64,000 bases of DNA from Orientallactaga sibirica (lineage: Eukaryota > Chordata > Mammalia > Rodentia > Dipodidae), in contig JAEOAD010001365.1 of NCBI GenBank assembly GCA_036365145.1, positions 2,068,501 to 2,132,500 of the forward strand. Reading direction: 5' to 3'. The notes below the pieces were generated by a model, which saw only the letters and a program-made list of their open reading frames with translations, did not search any database and was not told where the DNA came from. Shown here one piece after another: positions 26,330 to 37,379 of the stretch; the stretch's first letter is position 1, and each line of letters starts with the position of its first letter. The translations under genes and the position numbers were made by a program.

Positions 26330-29196
26330 GCGCTTCCAGCTACCTGGGTGGAGGACGTGTCCCTGGACAGATCTTAGGGTCCAACCCTAAGGTGTGGTGG
26401 TGGATTTGAAATTCCAATTTAAAGATATACAAAGTGCCTAGTTCCGTCTGGAGTTCATGAAGTGTCTGCTGTGTGGTGTGGCTTTTTCTCTCTGTCTTTC
26501 TCTGCTTGAACCTGTAAAAGCAGGGCCATCTTCTGCCATTATAGAACTTCCCCTGGATCTGTAAGCTTCAATAAATCCCTTCCTCCATAACTATGCCTGG
26601 TCTGAAAGTTCATCCCAACAACCTAAAGCTGTCTGCTACAGAGATTGCTACCAGAAGTGGAGTGAGATGAATCTGACCATGTGGATTTTGGTCTTGTGGA
26701 ACTTTTGTTTTGGAGGAACAGACATGGGCTTGGTTCTTGCACCTAAGGATGCCTTCTGGAATGGTTAGCCATGTATTATGGACTGTTATATGAGAGTTTG
26801 AAAATGCTAAGTGCAGACAGAATTGTATTTGGAGACTTAGCTTATAAACTTTCTAAGGGGAAGGAAAGACTACAGAGGACTTCATTGGAACTGGAGTACT
26901 GGCATAAGGGCTGGCTGCATTCTGCTGCCCAGGCCCAACAAGTTTGATCAAGGTTAAATTTCATTTTATTTTATTTATTTATTTTTTTTTTTTTGGTTTT
27001 TTTTTCGAGGTGGAGTCTCATTCTAGTCCAGGCTGACCTGGAATTAACTATGTAGGTTAAATTTTAATGGATCCTCCCACCTCTGCCTCCCAGTGCTGGG
27101 ATTAAGATATTAGGCAAGGTTAAATTTTAATGGACTGATGTGCTTGGCTAAAGATATTAGACTGGAGATTTAAGATTTTAAGTGAAAAACCTCAAACAAT
27201 TGAAAATTACAGGCACTAAGACTGGTATTAACAATCTTGGGCTGGAGAGATGGCTTAGTGGTTAAGGCACTTGCCTGCAAAGCCAAAGGACCCAGGTTTG
27301 ACTCCCTAGGACCCATGTAAGCCAGATGCACAAGGGGGCACATGCATCTGGAGTTCGTTTGCAGTGGTTGGAGGCCCTGACACGCCCGTTGTCTCTCTCT
27401 ACCTGCCTATTTCTTTATATCTCTCTCTCTCAAATAAATAAAATAAAACAATCTTAAGGAACACAGCCCAACTGCTTTACATTAGAACAATAGAGAGGAG
27501 GCCTGAGGAAAGTCTATGAAAAAAATGCAAACTCTTTTGGAAAACAGTTAACTGGAAAAAGAACCTGCTTTTCAAGGTCATGATTTATTTTGTCCCTAAA
27601 TTTAAAAGATGGCTGTGTCCTGTACAACTGGTATTGGTTTCTAAAACATAAAAAGTACATGGAGTGGTCATAAAATGCTCGTGGTTCCAGGAGCCACTGC
27701 TGAGATGCGGCATGACGCAGGGCATGTTGACCCAGATAGGCTGGACGAGCCATTAAAAGATGGTCTGTGGGGCTGGAGAGATGGCTTAGCGGTTAAGGCG
27801 CCTGCCTGCTAAACCTAAGAACGCTGGTTCCAATCTCCAGGTCCCACGTTTAGCCAGATGCAAAGTGACGCAAGGGCGCAATGCCACACTTGCCCACAAG
27901 GGGGCGCTCACATCTGGATTTCGTTCACAGCAGCTGAGAGACTGCTGGTGCGCCCATTTCTGTCTCCCTCTCCCCTCTGTCTATCTCTCTCTGTGTCTCC
28001 AAAAAATAAATAAAAAATAATTTAAAAAATTTTAAAAAAAGATGGTCCATGGTCTACATGGAAACCTGAAGATGTTTTGGATATACAAAACTATACAAGG
28101 GCTTCTGTGGCATGCACTGTTGGCCTGGGATGAAAGTTTTCCCTGGCTACTCTGCCCAGCTGAAGGCATGAATGTGAAAAATCCAGACCCTGTCAGTTAC
28201 TGGTTATATCAGACTTGATACAAAAGTTTGATGTTTGCTTAATGGTTGTTGAGTTTACATTGTTCCTATCTCTCCTTGCTATGCCTTATAACAGTTAAAA
28301 ATGTTTGCTTTCTGCCATGATATGTTAAAAATATATAACTTGTTTAATTTTACAGGACTCACAGCTAAGAGACAATCTTAAATCTCAGAGGAGACTTAGA
28401 CTTTAAAACTATTTTAAGTTGACGGGCGTGGTGGCGCACGCCTTTAATCCCAGCACTTGGGAGGCAGAGGTAGGAGGATTGCCATGAGTTTGAGGCCCTG
28501 AGACTACAGAGTGAATTCCAGGATAGCCTGGCCTAGAGTGAGACCCTACCTCCAAAAACAAAAACAAAAACAAAAAAACTGTTTTAAGTTGGTAAAACTG
28601 TGGGGACTTTTAAAATTAGACTGAATATAATTTACAATGTAAAATGGTTTTAAAATCTATTGGGGGCCAAGGTCAAAATGTGGTAGTTTAAATAGATGTA
28701 CTCCAATAGATTCAGTTTTTTTTTTTTGCGAGGTAGGGTCTCACTCTGGTCCAGGCTGACCTGGAATTAACTATGTAGTCTCAGGCTGGCCTCGAACTCT
28801 TGGTGATCCTCCTACCTCTGCCTCCCAAGTGCTGGGATTAAAGGCGTGCACCACCACGCCCGGCTCTAGATTCAGTTTTATTAAAACTTTTTAGATTTCC
28901 AGCTACCTGGGTGGAAGAGGTGTCACTGGACAGATCTTAGGGTTCAATCCTAAGGTGTGGTGGTGAGTTTGAAATTCCAGTCTAAAAATATATAGTTCTG
29001 TCTGGAGTTCCTGAAGTCTGTGTTGTGTGGTGTGGATTCTCTCTCTTTCTCTCTCTACTTGGACCTATAAAAGCCTGGCAAACTTCTTCTGCCGTTATAA
29101 AACTTCACCTCGATCTATACGCTTCAATAAATTCCTTCCTCCCTAACTGTGCCTGATCTAAAAGTTCATCTCAATGACCTAAAGCTGTCTGCTACA
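26330..29196 (+). mobile_element. MaLR-type LTR retroelement with two LTRs
   Basis: LTR-like sequence at 26330-26640 and again at 28679-29196 share AGCTACCTGGGTGGA, GGACAGATCTTAGGGT, CTTCAATAAATCCCTTCC-type poly(A) region and the end AAAGCTGTCTGCTACA. The right LTR begins TGTGGTAGTTTAAAT, a MaLR-like start; the left LTR lacks that start. The internal part begins AGATTGCTACCAGAAGTGG and has no long frame, as is usual for non-autonomous MaLRs. It contains a B1 fragment (26985-27110), B2-like plus SINEs (27239-27450; long variant 27770-28025) and a B1-like plus SINE (28422-28580). An old, non-coding copy. Confidence 0.75.
28712..28866 (-). mobile_element. B1-like SINE inserted in the right LTR
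   Basis: Minus-strand B1-like SINE, flanked by TAGATTCAGTTTT on both sides (about 28706 and 28867), a clean target-site duplication inside the LTR. Confidence 0.85.
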
Positions 29197-29560
29197 GTAT
29201 CCAAAGGCCACTCCTCCTGACCTCCTGCCAGCAGTGCCTAAAAGTTCATATGAGACTCAGATCGTCATCTGGCAAGCTGTCACAAATATGAGACTCCTCC
29301 TGACCTCCTGCCACATTTTCAGATTCAAACTATAACACAGCTCAACTTTGTACTCAACACAGCTCAACTTTGTACTCACTAAGCAAGTTAGACAGACTCA
29401 GATCGTCATCTGAGTTAATAATATCACAGATGACTGACAGAAGCCATCATGCCACCACACAATACGCCACCATTCTTCAAATCCTTTCTGTAAATCTAAG
29501 ATACCATGAACGAGAACAATAAACATGAAAAATGTCTAAAAACAGATGCTAGAGTTGTCA
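29197..29560. repeat. Locally duplicated short segments
   Basis: CTCCTCCTGACCTCCTGCCA occurs at about 29207 and 29287, GACTCAGATCGTCATCTG at about 29254 and 29396, and a 22-bp unit AACACAGCTCAACTTTGTAC twice in tandem near 29335-29380. No gene or known family recognised. Confidence 0.6.
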
Positions 29561-30496
29561 CATACAGACTGTGATATGGCCATATATGTTTTCAAGAAAA
29601 TAAAACAGTGCAAAAATCTTGTCAGGGAACTGGAAACTATAAAAAGCAAAGGGTTATGTTAGACCACAAAAACAAGCAGTTCTAAAACTGAAAAATGCAA
29701 TCACTGAAATTAAAAACTGAGTGGATATATTTAACAGAGCTCAAGAGAGACGGTAAGGGGTGGGGACATGGCTCAGAGGTTAAAGGCACTTGCTTACAAA
29801 GACTACTAGCTCAGGGTAAATTCCCCCCCCCGCACCCACATAAGCCAGATGTACAAAGGTGACACGTGTGTCTGGAGGTAGTTTTCAGTTGCACGGGGGC
29901 CTGACAAGCCCATACCCTTTCTCTCGCTCTCTCTCTTTCTGTCTCTTAAATAAATAAGTAAAAATATTTTTAAAACAGATGGTAAGTAAAAAGTATCCAT
30001 AGTTATGTAGAGACAAAATACAGAAAATATAAAACATATGATAAAAGAGAATACCCAGCTTATTTTATTGTAGCCCCAGAAGAAGCAGGTAGAAGAAATA
30101 GTTGAATAGATCCTAAACAAGTTAAAATTGTGGCTACAGGGCTGGGTAGATAGGTTAAGGGCTGGAGAGATGGCTTAGTGGTTAAGGCGCATGCCTCTGA
30201 AGCCTAAGGACCCAGGTTTGATTCTCCAGGTCCCACATAAGCCAGAAGCACATGGTGGCACATGCAATCTGGAGTTTGTTTGCAGTGGCTAGAGGCCCTG
30301 ATGTGCCCATTCTCTCTCTCTTTTTCTCCTGTCTCTAATAAATGAATACTAAAAATAAATTTAAAAAAATAATAATAATTGAAATTCAATATAACTCTTG
30401 ATTAAATTCTTAGCAAGCTAGGAATGGAAGTGAATCTCTTAATTTAATGAATTGTGCTGCCAAAACCTATGGTGTTCACAATTTGTGGGTGAATGT

Positions 30497-30670
30497 TGTG
30501 GTGATTTGAATGTATGTCCCTGATTGACTGAAAACTGGGATTTCCAGTCACTTGGCTGGAGGAGGTGTCACGGGGGGGGCGGGAGGGGGGGTCAGATTTC
30601 CAGGCTGAAGAAGGACAGAACAGTCTGAGTTCTCCCTGGGTCCCTGCCTGCTTGTGGTACTGGCTGAGAG

Positions 30671-30705
<35 letters not shown>

Positions 30706-30840
30706 TTGGAGCTGTGAAAGGGAGGAAGCAGCTTCTTCCGCCATCATGGACCTTCCCCTGGGTCTGTAAGTTTCAAATAAATCCCTTCCTTCCATAAACT
30801 GGGTCTGGTTTGGAAGTTCATCCCCGCAACATGGAGCTAA
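30497..30840 (+). mobile_element. Solo MaLR-like LTR
   Basis: Begins TGTGGTGATTTGAATGTATG, contains a CT-rich run, GCCATCATGGACCTTCCCC and AAATAAATCCCTTCC, and resembles the LTRs at 26.3 and 28.7 kb. It interrupts the L1 relic, so it is younger than that L1. Confidence 0.7.
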
Positions 30841-30989
30841 GTAAAACAAATAGTAATGGTTCAATCCTAAACCCTTTACGTCTGAGATCAGGAGCTGGAG
30901 AACAGTGCCTGCTGCCAGCACTTCTGTTCATTTTGTCCTGAAAACCTTAATATTATAGTAAAACAAGAAGGTGAAAGTTATTAGCATCA

Positions 30990-31090
30990 GTTTTTTTTTT
31001 TACTTTTTAACTGTTTATTTACAACTTCCATACATATAGACAATATACCATGATTATACTCCCCTCTCACCACCCTCCCTTTAGCATCAT
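30990..31090 (-). mobile_element. Very short 5'-truncated L1-type 3' end
   Basis: T-run (the A tail on the minus strand) followed by about 90 bp ending in CCTCCCT, flanked by TTAGCATCA at about 30981 and 31081: a target-site duplication around a 0.1-kb insertion. Confidence 0.55.
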
Positions 31091-31784
31091 TATTAAGAAA
31101 TGATAGGATTTTGGGGGGCTGGAGAGATAGTTTAGTTGTTAAGGTGTTTGCCTGCAAAGCCAAAGGACCCAGGTACCCTCGTAAGCCAGATGCACAAGGG
31201 GGCACATGCATCTGGAGTTCATTTGCAGTGGCTAGAAGCCCTGGTGCTCCCATTCTCTCTCTTTGTCTATCTCCTTTCTCAATCTCTCTCTCTCCTTCTC
31301 TCTTTCTCTCTCTCTACTTGCAAATAAATAAATAAAATTTTAAAAAATTTTAAAAAGAGATGATATAGTTATAGAAAACTTGCAAAATTTCATAAACTAA
31401 CTTATTAAAATTCATAACAGAAGGTAGCTAGGTTTTTAGATAAAAATCAATACAAAAAATTGCTGTGTCACATACCAATTGCTCATATTATCATAAATGG
31501 TCAAATATCTAGTAATAAATCTAATAAACTAGATGGAAAGCCTATACAAAAAAACAAATATCATGTTATTATTGGACTCTTTATGTGCTGGTTCCATAAT
31601 GCAAATAAACTCAAATATAAAATCTAATAAACTAGATGGAAAGCCTATACAAAGAAACTTTATAAAAGACTTTTTATTAAGAATGAAATAAATAGTATTA
31701 TATATCATGTTATTGGATTGGATGCCAGTTTCTCTCTAAACGACTTTATGTGCTCAGTGTCCTTATAATCCAAGTAAAAAGTTT

Positions 31785-32685
31785 TGGGGGACTTAGTAGT
31801 TAAGACACTTGCCTGCAAAGCCTAAGGACCCATGTTCAACTCTCCAGGTCCCATGTAAGCCAGATGCACAAAGGTGAGGCAAGTGCAAGGTTGCACAAGC
31901 CCACTAGGTGGTGCAAGAATCTGGAGTTCGATTTCAGTGGCTGAGGCCCTGGTGTGCCAATTCTCTCTCCCTCTCTTTCTCTCTCCCTCTCTAAAATAAA
32001 AGAAAAATTAAAAATGATGGAAGCAGGCTTAGTGATTAAAGGTGCTTGCTTGTAGATGGGTGTGGTGGTGCACACCTTTAATCCCAGCACTTGGGAGGCA
32101 GACGTAGGAGGATCAACATGAGTTTGAGGCCACCCTGAGACTACATAGTGAATTCCAGGTCAGCCTGGGCCAGAGCAAGACCCTATCTCGAAAAACCAAA
32201 ACAACAACAACAGCAACCTGGGTCGATGGCAGTGAATTCCAGGTCAGCCTGGGCCAGAGCAAGACCCTATCTCGAAAAACCAAAACAACAACAACAAAAC
32301 CAAAGTGCTTGTAAAGTCCGATGGCGCAGGTTTGATTTCTCAGTAGCCACGGCCGACTCACAAAGTGGTGCGTGTGTTTGGAGTTTATTTGCAGCAGCAG
32401 GCGGCCCTGAAGTGGGTGGCACACATGCACTCTCTCTCTTTCTCTCAAATAAATATTTTAAAATTTGGGCTGGAGAGATGGCTTAGCAGTTAAGGCTCTT
32501 GCCTGCAAAGCCAAAGGACCCAGGTTCAATTCCCCAGGACCCACGCAAGCTAGGTGCACAAGGGGCACATGCATCTGGAGTTCATTTGCAAGGCTAGAGA
32601 CCCTGGTACGCCCATTCTATTTCTCTCTTGCTCGGTCTATCTGCTTCTTTCTCTCTCAAATAAATAAAATAAAATTTAAATAAAG
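31785..32685. repeat. SINE cluster with an 84-bp tandem duplication
   Basis: B2-like plus 31790-32000; B1-like plus 32055-32300 in which AGTGAATTCCAGGTCAGCCT onward is repeated at 32147 and 32231 (84-bp step); B2-like plus fragment 32300-32455; B2-like plus 32467-32680. Confidence 0.7.
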
Positions 32686-32689
32686 TGAA

Positions 32690-33290
32690 ATATGCAAATG
32701 AAGTGTGAATTCCATTTAAAATCAGTGCTCAACTTCAGTGGGACATGCAAAACCCCTCCCCACTCTCCTCTGGCCCTAACAAATGACAAACTTCAGGAAC
32801 TGAAAATGGAGGACACGGTGAAGACATTGAACAACCGAGGACTCTTGTGCAAGGCCGAGGGAGCCCAACACAGCCGCTTTCACAGACATTTTGACATTGT
32901 ACTTCTGAAGGAGTCAGCCTTCTGCTTAGCTGTGCCCTAGAGAGATGGGTGCCATGGACAGCTACCCTGATCTCCTGGCATTCAACCCAAATGTCCGCCA
33001 CAGGACAGTGGACACACTCTCTGCAGAACGCCGTGTAATGGGGGGAGTAGACACTCTGGTGGGTTGATCTCACAAAGGTAATGTTGAATGAGGGAGAAAC
33101 CACATACCAAACAGAGCGCCTGCAGCATGGTTCCTACGTACAGCGTGCGGCAAGGGGGGTCCGTGATAGAGAACCTACTTAGCAATCTCAAAGCCCTAAG
33201 TTCCATCCAAACAACCAAAAGCTTCTTTTTTAACTTTGCAACAGGTTTTTAGTTTTGCTTTATATCTGTTACAGTGTTTGAAACCTAAAG
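32690..33290 (+). mobile_element. Old L1 ORF2 3' end
   Basis: CCCAAATGTCCGCCACAGGA and CAGTGGACACACTC, then TTGATCTCACAAAGGTAATG and TTGAATGAGGGAGAAACCAC, follow the order of the conserved L1 ORF2 end. No open frame. The same age class as the relic at 29.5-31.7 kb. Confidence 0.65.
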
Positions 33291-34225
33291 AAAAATATTT
33301 CCCCTTCAAATTTGGATGTGTGTGTAAACACCACTTGTCTGAATCAGCACACTCAATGCCATGGTTTCTTGGCCTGTATCTGCTCTAAAATCATCAAACA
33401 TCATCTACCCAGGGACCCTGAGAACATGAACAAAACAGAGTTGGCAGTTCTTGGAAAAATAAAGGCAAATGCGTTTGGAAAGCAAAACCATGAGAAGGAT
33501 TCAATTCCCTTCTTAGGGTCGTTAGCTAGAAAACCACGCTGTCCTGGGAGACATCCCGTGTGCCGGGGAAGCTGAGATTTCTGTATTGTTTTATTTGCAA
33601 GCAGAGAGAGATACAGAAAAGAGAGACAGACAGAGACAATGAGCATGCCAGGCCCTCCAGCCACTGCAAACGAACTCCAGATGCATGTGCCACTCTGTGC
33701 ATCTGGCTTCACATGGGTCCTCGGAAATTGAAGCCAGTCGTTAGGCAAGCACCTTAACTGCTAAGCCATCTCTCCACTACCCCCCTTTTTTTTTTTTTTT
33801 TTTTTTTTGAGGTAGGGTCTCACTCCAGCCCAGGCTGACCTGGAATTCACTATGTAGTCTCAGGCTGGCCTTGAACTAATAGAGATCCTCCCACCTCTGC
33901 CTCCTGAGTGCTGGGATTAAAGGCATGTACCGCCATGCCTGGCTGTCCTGCCTTCATTTAATAAAATTAAATTAGACTATTAGTGTTTAGGACGCATATA
34001 TGGGGACAAAACTTTATTTTCAATTTTTATATTTTTTATTTATTTATTTGCAAGGAGAGGGGGGAGGGAGAAAATAGGCACACCAAGGCCTCTAGCTGCA
34101 GAAGAACTCCAGTCACGTGCACAATTTTATGCATCTTGCTCTATTTGTGTACTGGGGAACCAAACTCCAGTCATTAGCCTTTACAGGCAAGCGCCTTAAC
34201 TGCTGAGCCCTGAAGACAAAACTTT
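33291..34225. repeat. Single-copy stretch then SINEs
   Basis: 33291-33585 has no feature I recognise. B2-like minus 33590-33780; B1-like minus with long T-run 33783-33945; B2-like minus 34040-34210. Confidence 0.6.
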
Positions 34226-34226
34226 T

Positions 34227-34422
34227 AAGGAAAATAGGCTGGGAGTGGTGGCGCACGCCTTTAATCCCAGCACTCGGGAGGCAGAGGTAGGAGGATCACG
34301 GTGAGTTGGAGGCCAGCCTGAGACGACAGAGTGAATTCCAGTTCAGCCTGGGCTAGAGTGAAGCCCTACCTCAAAAAACAAACAAACAAACAAACAAACA
34401 AACAAACAAACAAACAAACACT
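34227..34422 (+). mobile_element. B1-like SINE with (CAAA)n tail
   Basis: Complete B1-like element starting GGCTGGGAGTGGTGGCGCAC with an AAAC microsatellite tail (about 34376-34420). Confidence 0.85.
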
Positions 34423-34526
34423 TTTAAGAAAAGAGAAAGGGTTCCATCAGGACCAAAATGGTGGTTATCTGTTGGGGAGAGAAGGCCTTGTGAACAGAAT
34501 GAGACAAACCTGAACCCAGTTAGCGG

Positions 34527-35336
34527 CTCACATCTGTAATCAATCTCACATCTGTAATCAATCTCACACCTGTAATCAATCTCACACCTGTAATCAATCT
34601 CACATCCATAATCAATCTCACATCTGTAATCAATCTTACATCCGTAATCAATCTCACATCTGTAATCAATCTCATACCTGTAATCAATCTCACATCCGTA
34701 ATCAATCTCACATCTGTAATCAATCTCACGTCTGTAATCACTCTCACATCCGTAATCAATCTCACATCCATAATCAATCTCACATCCGTAATCAATCTCA
34801 CATCCATAATCAATCTCACATCCGTAATCAATCTCACATCTGTAATCAATCTCACACCTGTAATCAATCTCACACCTGTAATCAATCTCACATCCGTAAT
34901 TAATCTCACATCCGTAATCAATCTCACGTCTGTAATCAATCTCACGTCCGTAATCAATCTCACATCCATAATCAATCTCACGTCCATAATCAATCTCACG
35001 TCCGTAATCAATCTCACGTCCGTAATCAATCTCACGTCCGTAATCAATCTCACATCCGTAATCAATCTCACATCTGTAATCAATCTCACACCTGTAATCA
35101 ATCACTCTCACATCTGTAATCAATCTCACACCTGTAATCAATCACTCTCACATCTGTAATCACTCTCACATCTGTAATCAATCACTCTCACATCCATAAT
35201 CAATCTCACATCTGTAATCAATCACTCTCACATCTGTAATCAATCTCACACCTGTAATCAATCACTCTCACATCTGTAATCAATCTCACATCTGTAATCA
35301 GTCTCACATCTGTAATCAATCTCACATCTGTAATCA
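34527..35336. repeat. 18-bp minisatellite, about 44 units, inside a B1-like SINE
   Basis: Unit CTCACATCTGTAATCAAT repeats about 44 times by my count. Main variants of the core: CATCTG, CATCCG, CATCCA, CACCTG, CGTCCG and CGTCTG. From about 35090 a 4-bp insert (CACT) creates 22-bp units and a roughly 40-bp dimer (18+22) that recurs. Left flank GCGGCTCACATCTGTAATC and right flank AGGAGGCTGAGGCAGAAGG are the two halves of a B1-like SINE, so the array grew inside it. Because 18 is a multiple of 3, two minus-strand frames stay open for 193 and 256 codons; these are artefacts. Confidence 0.93.
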
Positions 35337-35405
35337 GGAGGCTGAGGCAGAAGGCTTGCCATGAATTCAAGGACAGCCTGGGTTATGTAGCAAGACCCTG
35401 TCTCC

Positions 35406-35435
<30 letters not shown>
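35337..35435 (+). mobile_element. 3' half of the B1-like SINE hosting the minisatellite
   Basis: GGAGGCTGAGGCAGAAGGCT then CAGCCTGGGTTATGTAGCAA and an AAAAC-repeat tail. Confidence 0.75.
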
Positions 35436-35437
<2 letters not shown>

Positions 35438-35480
35438 ACAATGCAAGAACTTTCTAGAACACATTGATGACCTTTCTTTT

Positions 35481-35877
35481 TTTTTTTTAATTTTTATTGA
35501 CTTTTAATCTTACATACCAAAAAAACCCCACCTGATCAATTCCACCCTCCTCCCCATTCCACTTTAGAACTCCGGTCTCCATCATATCCTCCCTTTCTCC
35601 ATTAGTCTCTCTCCTAATTTGATGACATCATCTTTCTCTTCTATTTTGAGGGTCTTGCAAAGGTATTGCTAGGCACTGCAAGATCATGGATATCAAGGCC
35701 AATTTCTGTCTGGGCAGCTGCATAGTAAGAGGTCATATCCTTCCTTTGGCTCTTCCATTCTCAATCCGCCCCTCTTAATCAATGGTCCCTGAGCCACTGG
35801 AGGATGTGACAGAGGTGTTTCAGTGCTAGGCACTCCTCCATCCCAAAACAAAACAAAACAAAATACAATTGCCTTTT
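35481..35877 (-). mobile_element. 5'-truncated L1, 3' end only
   Basis: Starts with a T-run and TTTTTATTGACTTTTAATCTTACATACC and is nearly identical to the 3' end of the long L1 at 44436. Flanked by TTGATGACCTTTCTTT (35462) and TTGATAACCTTTCTTT (35878): a target-site duplication with one mismatch. Confidence 0.88.
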
Positions 35878-35879
35878 GT

Positions 35880-36286
35880 TGATAACCTTTCTTTATGCAG
35901 AGATGTCTGGGTATTTACTTGGTGATTAATTCTACCCTGCATTCATATGTTGTTTTTTCTATATGTCACAATGAATAAAAAAGTCTAATAATATTTGCTT
36001 ATAAAATATAAATATAAATATAAATTCTGTGATTCAGAGATAAAAACATTGATTCAGAGATAATTGTTTTCATATTTTACTAAATTTCTCCCTGTTTCAG
36101 TTGTTTTGTTTTAGATTTTTGAAATTTTTTTATTTATTTGAGAGAGAGATAGAGAGCTGGGTGTGGTGGCGCATGCCTTTAATCCCAGCACTTGGGAGGC
36201 AGAGGTAGTGAGTTCAAGGTTAGCCTGAGACTATATAGTGAATTCCAGGTCAGCCTGGGGTAGTAGAGTGAGTCCTTACCTTGAAA

Positions 36287-36322
<36 letters not shown>

Positions 36323-36600
36323 GGAAAACACAAAGAAAATTAATATGGGCCAGGGCCTTATACCACTACAAAAGAACTCCAGACACATGGGCCACTTTCT
36401 GCACCTGGCTGTACATGGGTCCTGGGGAATCAAACCCAGCCTGTCATGCTTTGCAAGCAAGTGCCTTTAACCACTGAGCCATCTCTCCAGCCCTTGTTTT
36501 AGATGTTGAGACAGGGTCTCACTACTATATAGCCTTCACTGGCCCTGAGTTCTCAATTCTCCTGCCTCTGCATCCCCAGCACTAGAACTAAAGGGTGCAC
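35880..36600. repeat. AT-rich stretch and SINEs
   Basis: 35880-36130 is AT-rich with a short (AAATAT)n at 36004-36024 and no gene. B1-like plus 36155-36290 then (GA)n 36290-36316; B2-like minus 36330-36495; old B1 fragment 36500-36600. Confidence 0.55.
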
Positions 36601-36949
36601 TATGTGTGCAGTGCTATCCCCAGACTGATTGTATTAACCTGGCAGGAGCAGCTGTATTCCCTTCACCTTTTCTCCAGTGAGCTGGCCTTTCTGTTACACA
36701 TTGCTTCTTTTCCCTGGAAGAGAACGACAGAGATAATCCTTAGGGTAGAATAAATTAAAGCTGAGATTTCATTTCTTAATTCATCTGTGTTTAGGAAGAG
36801 CTGTACACTGAATCTATTGCCATTCCCACCTTTTCACTGCCAGGAACATGTACACGGTGGGAGCCATCCTGAACCATGCAGGCCTTGGCAGTGCCCTTGG
36901 GATGGTAGGGCCATAGGGAGAAGCAAACCAGATTGCTGACTCTGTGTAT

Positions 36950-37290
36950 CTCCGCTGGTGTCCTGGACTGCTGTCTCGCTTATATGTGGGGAACTCAGTG
37001 ATGCCTGAAACCTGGGATAGTACTGACTCCTGCATATATCCTGCTTTGCCCACACATACATACCCATGAAAAAGTTTAATTTATGAATTAGCAACTGAGA
37101 GGTTAACTGCAACAAATGACAAAATAGAACCATTTTGAATATATATATATGGCAATAAAAGTTATGCAAATAAGGTCTCCTTTCAGAAAACATTGTCTGA
37201 ATACAAACACTGCATTAGGTGACCATTGATCTGTTACAGAGCTGGTTACTAAGCAACTAAAATGAGTAGGTAGTATTTACAGAGTGGGTT
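36950..37290. mobile_element. Possible DNA-transposon (Tigger/pogo-like) remnant
   Basis: TATATGTGGGGAACTCAGTG, GCCTGAAACCTGGGATAGT and, later, GAGCTGGTTACTAAGCAACT and AAATGAGTAGGTAG resemble a degraded non-autonomous DNA transposon. From memory of consensus style only; an alignment is needed. 36600-36950 has nothing recognisable. Confidence 0.3.
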
Positions 37291-37379
37291 CGCTGGGCGC
37301 AGGGTTGACTTGTATCCTGGAAGGGACAAAGTTAGGCAGTACGCACCCTAACCAAGGTGCATCTCTTCAGCCCTGGGTT

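Larger units (their letters stand above)
29560..31750 (+). mobile_element. Decayed L1 relic (ORF1/5' region to ORF2) broken by later insertions
   Basis: Plus-strand L1 landmarks in order: AACTGGAAACTATAAAAAG and CACTGAAATTAAAAACTGAG (about 29620-29730), CTTAGCAAGCTAGGAATGG (30410), a reverse-transcriptase-region tract TCTGAGATCAGGAGCTGGAG (30880), and AAAAATCAATACAAAAAATT (31440) and following. Frames are destroyed. Inserted elements: B2-like plus 29758-29960, B2-like plus 30163-30360, a solo LTR 30497-30840, an L1 3' stub 30990-31090 and B2-like plus 31117-31340. A 40-bp internal duplication (ATAAACTAGATGGAAAGCC at about 31522 and 31627) is also present. Confidence 0.68.

Noticed and set aside
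32735..33103. 122-codon minus-strand frame with many cysteines
   Set aside because: Antisense to an old L1 ORF2 end; no domain recognised.
34371..35141. 256-codon minus-strand frame with IDYRCE/IDYGCE repeats
   Set aside because: It is the 18-bp minisatellite read in frame; the open frame follows from the unit being a multiple of three, and a second frame is open as well.
34527..35336. CRISPR-like array
   Set aside because: The units are contiguous variants of one sequence with no spacers, and it sits in a SINE of a vertebrate genome.
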